From Sphaerulina vaccinii (lineage: Eukaryota; Ascomycota; Dothideomycetes; Mycosphaerellales; Mycosphaerellaceae): a stretch of DNA of 64,000 nt. The position numbers and the translations under genes are program-made. Under the pieces are notes generated by a model. The model was not told the origin of the DNA and did not search any database. It worked only from the letters and a program-made list of their open reading frames with translations. Location: NCBI GenBank assembly GCA_022570795.1, contig JAKUDP010000005.1, forward strand, positions 992,001 through 1,056,000. Reading direction: 5' to 3'. Shown here piece after piece: positions 34,781-43,313 of this stretch (the stretch's first letter is position 1; the number at the start of each line of letters is the position of its first letter).

Positions 34781-35358
34781 TGCTGAATGTTAGAAGTAGT
34801 CAGACGAGTATCGATGATAATTACTCAAAGATGAAAATAGTGGAATGATATAGTGATGGATCTTGATACAGAGCTGGGTGAACACCAGGTATTCGATCAC
34901 ACAACGCAAAGACCGGACTGTCTACGGGAGGCCCGAAGTCGTCTTTTCCTGGAAGTTGAGACCAGGAATCGAGACGCGGTGAAGCATATCATGCGTCTAT
35001 TGTTAATGGACATACCAATCTTGTAAGCACGGGACGGTTGTCGCATGCTTGGTCGTTGTATAGATACGAGTTGCCTAGTGGTTTGTGTAGCAGTCTGAGA
35101 GGTCGAAGACGATCAGATTTCTCAGCTTGCAGGCTAGCCAGTAACTAGCAAGATCTGGGGAATCGCGGTGTTCTTCTAAGACGAGATACTAGTAATAGAA
35201 ATCGAGACAACCATTCTATTGACAGTCAAAATTCGGGATTCTGGAATCCTCTGTCACGTATCTTTTCATAGCGCTATAAAGAAGCCTCGGAGGACAGTAG
35301 CCAATACGCTTTGATAGACCTGTAGTATTCAGCCCTTCACTACGACGTACTATTAGCA
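34781..35358. other. Intergenic, 0.6 kb, nothing recognised
   Basis: No frame, repeat or motif stands out; contains the promoter of the gene at 35359. Confidence 0.35.
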
Positions 35359-36846
35359 ATGTGGTACGATATCTTGGAGGATAACCTCTTTTATGAGGGT
35401 ACGAGTGGCAATAAACAACTATTTATACAACAATGGAAACTTCGAAAACCATCTAGTTGGCCTGCACGATGCTTTCTTCGAGCTGCTCGTCTAGGTGGGA
35501 TGAGCTGTCAACAATTAGAGTGTCAACCGCCACTGCGGCTCGAGGGAAGAACGATGCGGGAGACCTTGTTCGAGGATACGATCGTGTTCGAGGTTATGAT
35601 TGAATTGGAGAACACTACGAAGAAAGCTACTAGTGAGTGGCGAGTTGCGACCCGGACCGGAGAACATCTTGGAGAACCGCTTCAGTGCATAGTTGAGCAT
35701 GTTGGCATCGTCGAGAGTGCTATGCAGCAACCAGAGAGTGCCGCAACCGGTTCACTTAGCATCAGGTGCACGGACGACAAATTAGTGCCATACGGTGAGG
35801 ACTTTGTACTACGCACTACGCACCTTCTGTTCTAACTTTGTGCAGCAAGCTTCTCTATCCCTAAACTTCAGCGGCATAGTAGGCATCTTCCGCATAACTT
35901 GACGGGCATCTCCAACACTAACGGCGTGCAGTGGACCTATATTCTCCTAGAGTTGGGCTCCTCGAAAGCTTCGCCTTAGTGGAATACACAAAGGGTCACC
36001 ATGATGTGCTACTGGCGGTCCAGGTATGGCGTACGATAGCAGACGCGGACCTCAGGATTACTAAATAAATACTAGCATACCTCCGCCGCAGTTGAGCTAG
36101 CTATCGAGCTAGAGCAGCACGACTCTCGTCACGATCTCCAATTCTTCCTGGAGAGTATAGAAATTGACACTGTCAAGCTAGCCCTGGATTTCGCGCGCGC
36201 ATTCAGACTGCCTGTCGCACGGCAAAGATGTAAAGATCTTCAAAACCTGGTGTGGCATGTCGCATCAGATTTCCAAGGACTTCTAGCACTGCATCAAATG
36301 TGGCTTAAAGGAGAGCTCGACGAGACCCCGTGGTGTGCTTGTGCAGTCTCCGAACAATTGTCTCGCAAAGAGATGTCCCAAGTCCCGGGGCTCCTGCGCT
36401 TGAACAACATGGGTATCTTTAGTACGTGGATGAGCCTCTTCGAAGACAGCCGATGCCCAGACTCAGGTCGTCCGATCCAGACTCGGGATCGTCTGGCCTT
36501 CATACTGGCAGCAGAAAACGACTCGATGCACTCTAGGCTGCTCCAGATCCTTCAACAGCACCAAGACTTGATAGTCCAGGCTTGCAAGATTGGACCCGGA
36601 GGAGAGCGACATTTTCTCACTCCAGATACGCAATGGGAGGACTGGCAGCGCGAACAAAAGGTCGGGAGTACTGAGTGGGAGCCAGCTATGATATTGGAAT
36701 TCGACGGTGGAGAGGATGATCCCGTATTTGACCTGCAGAACCTAGTAGCTTGCAAGCCGGTGCTGTTCGAAATTGTTGGAAGGCACTGGAGACCAGTGGA
36801 TGTTGTTGGCATAGTCGAGCAGTCGTTCGCGCAGGCTATTATATAG
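35359..36846 (+). CDS. Hypothetical protein, four exons, 440 aa
   Basis: Exons 35359-35794, 35846-35878, 35932-36030, 36092-36846. Introns are 51, 53 and 61 nt; the first two carry a CTAAC branch close to a GTGCAG acceptor, and all exons join in frame with a total divisible by three. The second exon is only 33 nt. The protein begins MWYDILEDNLFYEG, has a beta-rich first part, then a helical part (for example DLQFFLESIEIDTVKLALDF, WHVASDFQGLL) and a C-terminal mixed region. The helical middle vaguely recalls the segment after a BTB domain, but I see no firm match. The consistent splice set supports a real gene; function unknown. Confidence 0.6.
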
Positions 36847-37983
36847 CGCAACTGGAAGGAGCTTACCTCTAGCCCCAACTTTCACAGTAAGAATGACTGC
36901 GCCACCCTCAGTGTTGTTCTGTTAACTTCACAATCTCTAGCTAAACAATTGATGTGTCAGTTTCTTCTTCCTCATCTTCTGCCCCCTTCTCTTCCCTCGT
37001 CCAGCCGTTCTCGGCGTTTCGCTATCCGGCTGTGGATGAGCTCATTGCCGAAGTCGCTATGGTCACTTTGCTTTCTGTGACAGCGGTGTCCGTCCGTACT
37101 TTGCTATGGTCTAGGTCCCCTTCTTGCGGCGAGAGAGAGCTTCAGCGCAGTTGGACTCTGCCCCAAACTTAGCGCTGGCGTGGTCCGTTGGCAGCAACAA
37201 AGGAAAGGGTGGGCGCGAGTTTTTTCGTACCAATGCTGCAATGTTCTTCAGCTTGCTTTGCTATTGCAGGCTCATTCAGGTCAACAAGGAAGCTTGAATG
37301 ATGCGCCTGACAGCTAACGTAGAGACCGAGTCGGCCATAAGCTTATCATGAGAGCCGTGCGTTACAATCTCCTGAATGATCGTGCCATATCTGCTCTGCC
37401 GTTGAGCTGTCTTCAGGGAGTACTCTGTCTCCTCGAGTTGTTCTTGTCCTTGTAGCAAAGTCTGAACAGCGCAAGCATGTCTAAAGAGCTCCACTGAATG
37501 ATTCCAACGAACGCATCATCCCTAGCATGTTCAGCCTTTTGTGTCATTTGTAACGCATGCAGATACATTGCGTGGCGTTGGAACTACGGGATCGTCATAA
37601 GCAGCAAGAAAAAGGGGTAGATAAAGCAACCGCTAAAGGCGGTATAAGCCCAGTATAGTAGCATGATCGTGATGAGACACAAGACACCGTCAAGAGGTTT
37701 TACAGTATGTCGAGTGGTTACTAAGCAACGCGGACGGTACCAGCCGCCCTTCTTTCTTTCCTTTCTATACCTCTCAGCAACCACCTTCCGTGTAACTGAT
37801 TCCATCTACCTAATGTAGGTGATCGACAAGTATTCACGGTTACAGGACTCCAAACTTTCTTCTTTTGCCCCTCCTCCTCGAGCTCCCGGATTCGAATAGC
37901 TCGCAGTCACTCTGCATAACAAGAAATGTCAAGAAGTCGCCGAAAACACGATTTCTGCTTCCCATAAGATCAGATTCGGCTCT
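36847..37983. other. Intergenic, 1.1 kb with probable gene debris
   Basis: On the minus strand 37276-37494 is open and helical (starts ELFRHACAVQTLLQ) but has no ATG. Another minus-strand fragment near 36950-37010 has an acidic tail (WTREEKGAEDEEEE) with a stop just upstream of it. Both look like leftovers of lost genes. Nothing firm. Confidence 0.3.
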
Positions 37984-38803
37984 CTAGCGCGCAAGCACAT
38001 GCCTTCCGATAGCCCTGGCATAATCATAAGCCCTCTCTAAAGCGACTGACAGCCCTGACACCGTTAGTAGACATTGGGTATTGTGTTGAAGGCTGCTCGG
38101 GCTTACTTGCCAGAAGAAGGAGCTCGAAATCATCATCGCTACGCCCCAGCTGCCACAAGAATCTGCCAATGATGAGACATGACTTCTCGTCTGGTAACGC
38201 CACCTTGTGTTCGGACATATCTTGCGCCCATTGAGCCTCGAATTGATCGACTAGAGCTTTGCAGCTCTTGCATGCAGACGCTGAAAGCCATTCGTCGTTC
38301 CAATACACTTTCGAGGTTTGCCTGCCAGTCTCGATTCGATTAACGTAGTGGGCGATTGGCGTGGTGCCCGTGACTGTACACTTCGCGAATCTGGTAAGCA
38401 GCCTCTTTTTGACGATGGTCGGCTCCCACGATACAAGATATTCGACTGGCTCCGAGCCACGCTCTGGTGCGGTGCTACAGCGCTTTCCTATGACACGCCG
38501 AATTGTCCACTTGTGATAATCTGCAGGAAGGTCCAAATCGGCCGAGGTTCCCGGCTCTGCTTCGCGAGCGGCCTCCAAGACAGCGGCAAGCTGATTTGCG
38601 TCACGAGTATGAGAAGTCTCTGCCTGCATCTCTACCTGAGAGCTATCCCCGTCCGGTATCGAACCCTTCTTATCCTTTATCGAATTCTTCTCATCCTTTA
38701 TCGAACTCTTCTCATCCTTTATCGAACTCTTCTCGTCTTTGATCGGACGCATGCTCCCTGCCTGATTTTTTGATATCACAAATCTTGCTTTGAAGGACTC
38801 CAT
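37984..38803 (-). CDS. Chromo-like protein with 7-residue repeats, 255 aa (family copy 3)
   Basis: ATG 38803. Exon 38803-38107, intron 38106-38055 (GTAAGC, CTAAC branch, GTGTCAG), exon 38054-37984. Residues about 21-47 are tandem SSIKDEK-type repeats encoded by a 21-bp DNA repeat. The chromo-like core follows: WTIRRVIGKR (99-108), EYLVSWEPTIVKK (121-133), then KVYWNDEW and a C-terminal helical part. It aligns with copy 1 (27074) and with the broken copy 2 (34512). Chromodomain-like function (binding of modified histones or partners) is inference; the usual aromatic cage cannot be confirmed by eye. Upstream, the open frame continues to 38854 without an ATG. Confidence 0.65.
38666..38749. repeat. 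21-bp tandem repeat inside chromo-like gene
   Basis: Three close copies of a 21-base unit (CTTCTCATCCTTTATCGAACT type) at 38666-38728 and a fourth diverged copy to 38749. In the minus-strand protein they give repeated SSIKDEK heptads. Because the unit is a multiple of three, copy-number change would keep the frame. Confidence 0.8.
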
Positions 38804-39305
38804 TATTGAATCTTGGTTTACAATGAAGGATTGTGTTGATATGGGGACGGGCACAGTCGATCACAGGAGGACTACTATATATTCTTAAGAATGCAGACCG
38901 AATGCCCATTTGCATAAGCTGAATGTAAGACGTTGGTAGCGTGCAAGGCTTTCATGTAGCTGTTCTGGGTTTCAGTATATGCCGTTCTGGGAAAGGGAAT
39001 AACAGCCACGGAATTTCAGTAGTGTCTGATCGTGAAGTGCTAGCGCCATCACGCTATGACAAACCTACGACTTTGCGAGTATGAAGGCCATGCGAAGAGG
39101 AGAGCTATGTCAATAATGTCTCTACTTCAAGAGAGACAAGCTGGATCAGGAAAAAGCCAAGTCGGAAAACGAGAGTTACTGCTACATACATAAGACTTAT
39201 TGACGGTACTCTAGACAAGCTGCGACGACATCAACTAGCTCGAGGAAATCGCATCCAACATCGGAACCTATTACCTTCTTTCACAATTAGCACTACACGG
39301 AGCAG
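38804..39305. other. Intergenic, 0.5 kb, nothing recognised
   Basis: Promoter side of copy 3 and 3' flank of the PTH11-like gene. No motif recognised. Confidence 0.35.
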
Positions 39306-40390
39306 TCAGCATACTGCTTCTGCTTTAAACACCACTGAATTTCCGCCTTCTTGACCATCGGCGAACGGATCATCTATTCGCACCCTAGGCACCCTATGCA
39401 CCCTGGAGCGGGCCTGCTGCCACCACTTCACAAAGCTATTGAGCAGTGGCCTTAACGTAGGTAGGCACGCGCTGATGATAGCGGCGTTGTATTCTGCTTG
39501 AGACCAGGAGCATTCCTCGAAAGCATCCCAGAGAACGTCTGGGCCGAGCTTGGTATCGAGCATCACCGCCAGCCTGACAACAGAAATTATGATGACCCTA
39601 TCCTATGTCAACAGTTTTACACGCAGACATATACGCCATAACTTACAAGGCGCCGCACGAGACGGCAATAGCAACGCCAATGTTTTCAGTTTTCTTAAGC
39701 TTCTCTCCGTCCCTCATTAAGCTCACCCTGGTGATGAACCATAGAGGCAATGCAAGTATCGCAGCATCGGTCAATATATTAGGCACCGCGTTGCCAATAT
39801 AGAAACTTTGCAAGTTGCCACATTTGCGAGGATCGTTCCACATGCTAGAAGTTGGATGGCATATCAAGACACTCGCAAGCACCTGTAGACTCCTTAGTAG
39901 AGGACTTCACTTAAGCCTTCACACTTACAATAGCCAGACACCACACGCATACGAGCACCATCAACGGCCAGAACACATGAAGGAAGTACTGAAGTGTCCC
40001 GAATATCCGTTTGTACATTAGGAGTATTGAGATCTTCGTTGTAGTTAATATTATGGTGTAAGAGAGCTCCCACGCAAGGAGATTCTTCATGAAGTAGGTC
40101 GTGGCGTCTGGTGGTGCGCAGTCGTAATGCAGGCCAAAGCCATTCATAGCTACGGGAATTGTCGAGATCGCGGTGCCCAGAGATAGTAACAAAGGCACAA
40201 GCAAAAGCCAATCGTCTGCATGGTATCTTTTTCGTTCAATGATACCACCGTGTGTCGATTCTTCTTTCTGGGGTCGGCAGTACAATCGCAGACAGTAAAA
40301 GAATGCCGCGAGAAAAAATGTCGCGAAGGACACGACCGGGAATTGCCATCGACGATCCGCTGTGCAGTCGCTAGACTCTGGAGAAAACAT
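39306..40390 (-). CDS. PTH11-like / fungal rhodopsin-domain membrane protein, 329 aa
   Basis: Exons 40390-39929, 39882-39647, 39597-39306. Introns are 46 and 49 nt with GTAAGT donors; the second ends at GATAG, the only acceptor that keeps the frame. Membrane segments are visible at about residues 17-38 (FPVVSFATFFLAAFFYCLRLYC), 61-82 (DDWLLLVPLLL), 110-130 (SYTIILTTTKISILLMY), 140-160 (FLHVFWPLMVLVCVWCLAIV) and in exon 2 (NILTDAAILALPLWFI), in the order of the fungal rhodopsin/DUF-type seven-helix family related to PTH11 receptors. The loop after helix 4 carries the typical Cys/Trp-rich segment (SSMWNDPRKCGNLQSFY). The soluble tail is short. Family role: plasma-membrane proteins, some sensing surface cues. 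Ligand unknown. ATG 40390 gives a short outside N-terminus. Confidence 0.8.
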
Positions 40391-40946
40391 CTTGAAGAGC
40401 GTCAGGTCGCGTTTGCAACGGACCAAACGCAGAGGAAACGTAGGGCATATAAGCCTGCTACGGCGGGGCTGATCGATTGCTTGTCACAGGAGGGTCAACT
40501 CCTCTCGCGGCTGCATCGCTCTGAAAGTCAGTTCCTGATATGCGCCTGCAATGCTCATCACCTGGTGAGGAGTATGATCGTATACCGGCCAGGATCCTGG
40601 AAGTGTATCGCACGCCATATAGTCCTTGCTTTGTGATACTGTCGTTCGCTTTCATCGCTTTCGGAGAGAACTGTCGATTGTACCTGTGTGATATTGAAAC
40701 TCTCTGAGCTTCCCTTGTATTCAACTGTATCTGGCGGGCAGGCATCTGGGGCCTGTTTCCCGATAACAGCGGTACTGATATGCGAACCTTGAGTGGCTTG
40801 ATGCCGAAAATCCGCAAATTCTGGCATTGCAGTCCGAGTCTCAGCTGTGGTAAGGATGATCGAAGGGAGCCATCCGCACCCATGCCATATAAGATGCGCG
40901 ATGGCAGCTGTGGGCCGCAGTCTTGCGAACACGCTCTTTCACATTC
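40391..40946. other. Divergent intergenic with an orphan coding-like tail
   Basis: Between the divergent PTH11-like and hydrolase genes. A minus-strand frame (about 40840-40600) encodes a hydrophilic Ser/Glu-rich peptide (TAVIGKQAPDACPPDTVEY) that looks like a protein tail but has no start, splice partner or domain. It may be a remnant of another membrane-protein gene. Confidence 0.3.
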
Positions 40947-41761
40947 ATGGAGAGACCGACAATTCTTTTGGTGCCGGGAGCATGGCACACTCCTGGCCAT
41001 TACAGCTCGTTTGTGCAATGGTCCCAGTCACAAGGAATGAGAACAGAGGTTGTCACTCTGCCGAGTTGCAGCGGGTTCCCTACTGAGCATGACTTCGATA
41101 ACGACGTTGCTCAGGTGTCGCAACGGCTTCATGCCCTTCTCGACGAAAGCCGCGACGTTGTCGTTCTGGCACACAGCTATGGCGGGTTGGTAGCATGCGA
41201 AGCGATGCCACGCATCCACACAATCGGGACTGGGAGGGTCATAGGAATCGTCTTCGTAACGGCTTTCACTCCGCTGCTGGGCCGCTCATTGCGCTCTCTA
41301 CTGCCTGCGGGAATACCTCCATGGATGAAGTTCCAGGTAATGCTCGCGGTTTGCGCTTCGCGAGAAATACAACTAACATAGCCCAGGGTCAGCAGTGTGT
41401 CGCTGACGATGCTTCAGCATTGTTCTACAATCAGGTCACAGAACCCACTCGTTCCCAGATGGCAGCAGCACTCGTCCCTCTCAGTGCTTCGGTCTTTGAC
41501 AGGCCAGCACAATCGGAGCACTGGGCAGCGTACCCGTGCTTCTACATCCGGTGCGGAGAAGACCAGGCACTTCCCCCACAGGTACAGGATGGTTTCATCC
41601 GAAGAGCTGATATTGGCGTGCTGGATCTGCCCAAAGCCGACCACTTTCCCTTCGAAAGCTGTCCTCGAGAGCTGCTTCTGATGATCATGACACTCTGTGA
41701 TTATGAGCAAAGCCGTACAGACAATCGCGGAGGAGGGTGCGAGGTCGAGGTCGGTAGCTGA
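40947..41761 (+). CDS. Alpha/beta hydrolase, 254 aa
   Basis: Exon 40947-41336, intron 41337-41386 (GTAATG, CTAAC branch, CCCAG), exon 41387-41761. ATG 40947 (MERPTILLVPGAWH); the frame upstream is open without an ATG. The oxyanion-hole motif PGAWH (10-14), nucleophile elbow HSYGG with Ser77, a late Asp in the CGEDQALP segment and His in KADHFPF complete a catalytic triad. These features fit small AB-hydrolase-1/6 enzymes related to plant hydroxynitrile lyase and salicylate esterase. Family role: ester or lactone hydrolysis; substrate cannot be deduced. No signal peptide, so cytosolic. The C-terminal extension after the His (about 30 residues) is acidic and Gly-rich. Confidence 0.85.
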
Positions 41762-42016
41762 GGAATCAGCCCCGGACACTGCACTGAAGGTAAAGAACTA
41801 GCTGCGTTCGATGGCTTTGAGTCGTACAAGTTGTTTGAGGTTGTTCTGGTTTGCGTCTGGTCTTCTGTAATTGTAGCTGATGACGAGCGTTGCACGATTG
41901 TGCTTTTTCCTTGGCCTGACTAAGCAAAGTCCCTCTTCCAAGTTCTAATTCTCCCTCCCTCGCTTCCTTGCACTTCATACCTTACGACCACAACGCGACA
42001 TCAACCTCTCGAACCG

Positions 42017-42583
42017 ATGATTTACACATGTCGTCCTGTGCTATGCTTGGATCTCTACGCGCGCTGCCGCCTCCGCACACGCCCACGGCTCTTCCAACGT
42101 CTGTACACCGACGCGAAACTGGCCGCAAGCTCCGAGTCCGCACTAGTTCCGCTATACGATCACAGTCCACGCCATGTTAGCATCGGTATCGTAGATGCAT
42201 GGGACACCTTTCGACAACTGGTCGCACCATATGCTACTCTCCCAGCTACGCGAAGCTGTCGATACGAGAACGCTTTCGAGTCTACATCATATATGAAGCT
42301 AAGTGTCGCAACGAAGGCACCTTTTCGACACCCTATACTGCTGGGTCATCTCGAGCTGCATGGCATCATGAGCTCGACGAAGGGACAATCGATCGTAGAA
42401 ATCACGATGGACCTACAAAAGGACTTCACAGGCACAGTCCGAGCTAAAGACCTTCGTAGCGACAAGACTACCTGCATGACCTACAGACTGAGCAGCCATC
42501 CCGAGTATGTTCTACACAGAACTCTTCCGCCCTTGATGCTAACGCAAAGCCATCGTAGCCAATCCTGCCTGCTGCCAATATAG
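42017..42583 (+). CDS. Orphan protein resembling only the Hsp70 substrate-binding domain, 188 aa
   Basis: Single exon from ATG 42017. Residues about 50-160 follow the strand pattern of the Hsp70 substrate-binding beta-sandwich: SIGIVDAWDTFRQLVAPYATLPA, where Hsp70 has a strand then the exposed turn with Pro, a later SVATK strand, LLGHLELHGIMSSTKG (109-124, like LG.FEL.GI.PAPRG) and IVEITMDLQKDFTGTVRAKD (like IEVTFDID.NG...V.A.D). The ATPase domain is absent, and no upstream exon was found. The N-terminal 45 residues are basic (LYARCRLRTRPRLFQRLY) and could be a mitochondrial presequence. Family knowledge: this domain binds extended peptides. A stand-alone copy might bind clients without ATP control. 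The resemblance is from pattern, not a search. Confidence 0.55.
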   Translation: MIYTCRPVLCLDLYARCRLRTRPRLFQRLYTDAKLAASSESALVPLYDHSPRHVSIGIVDAWDTFRQLVAPYATLPATRSCRYENAFESTSYMKLSVATKAPFRHPILLGHLELHGIMSSTKGQSIVEITMDLQKDFTGTVRAKDLRSDKTTCMTYRLSSHPEYVLHRTLPPLMLTQSHRSQSCLLPI

Positions 42584-42905
42584 CGGGACGTTCTTGACGA
42601 TTCCTCACAAGTGCTTAATCCTGCACCGGTTGTTATTCGCGGTAAAACGACCGGGTGGCTTTTGCCTAGTAACGTCCATCAGCACGCTGAGCCATGTCCA
42701 CGTAGACCAATTCACGCTCACTTCTCTTGCTGCAGGGTGCCTGCGTTTGTGACAGCAATGGTTATTTGTTTCTGGACGTACGCGCCACTAGAAGCTTGTT
42801 GGTAGGTCCTTCTCATGGCCGGCAAGACAGCCTTGGTTTGCGACATTCGGTACGGTATCTGCAGCGATAGTTATGGTGGTTTTGTCGCAGGAGAGTCGCG
42901 AGTGA

Positions 42906-43193
42906 ACCATCAAGAATTTCAGAGGAGGCATCAACTTCACGGAGGAGTCGAAGATCAGACAAGCTGGCAACGCGAATGGGGCTCATTACAGAGTCTCGCA
43001 TGCAAACGGGTGGGTGATGCTGATGGACCGTGTCAACCTGGACTCTGATACAGTCCTCCATATGCATATGGGGGTTCTGCACTTTGTTGGCAAAGACGCA
43101 ATCGGCACGATTGTCTTCTCATTGGGCAAAGTCTGTCAGTATGCCCTTCTGAAATCCCCCGTATGCATATCAGGGACTGTATGCAATTGGCAC
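42906..43193 (+). pseudogene. Coding remnant interrupted by the Mutator-like insertion
   Basis: A frame with no ATG start, open from 42906 and preceded by a TGA at 42903, reads like genuine protein (NFRGGINFTEESKIRQAG, then ANGWVMLMDRVNLDSD, then LHFVGKDAIGTIVFSLG). It runs into the left target duplication of the transposon at 43193. Joining the flanks without the element, the frame would end four codons after the duplication starts (QGGKK, stop). I see no family. The TGA suggests the gene was already damaged, or that this is an internal exon with an unrecognised acceptor upstream. Confidence 0.4.
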
Positions 43194-43201
43194 GTCCAGG
43201 G

Positions 43202-43313
43202 GGCGATCCTTATAATGAGGCAGAACTCGGACCACCTGCACAGCCGCAGCGGAGTACGCCGGGCATGCCCCGCAAGACTAATTTGTATAGCGCGCCCATA
43301 CAAATTAGTCTAA
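43202..43313 (+). repeat. Left terminal inverted repeat of the MULE
   Basis: Begins GGCGATCCTTATAATGAGG. The first 70 bases are identical to the reverse complement of the right end; four mismatches occur over about 112 bp. A perfect 14-bp palindrome arm pair (43275-43288 and 43298-43311, spacer AGCGCGCCC) forms a subterminal hairpin. Confidence 0.85.

Noticed and set aside
40458..41018. 186-codon minus-strand open frame antisense to the hydrolase start
   Set aside because: Overlaps the supported start of the alpha/beta hydrolase and the promoter region; no family resemblance.
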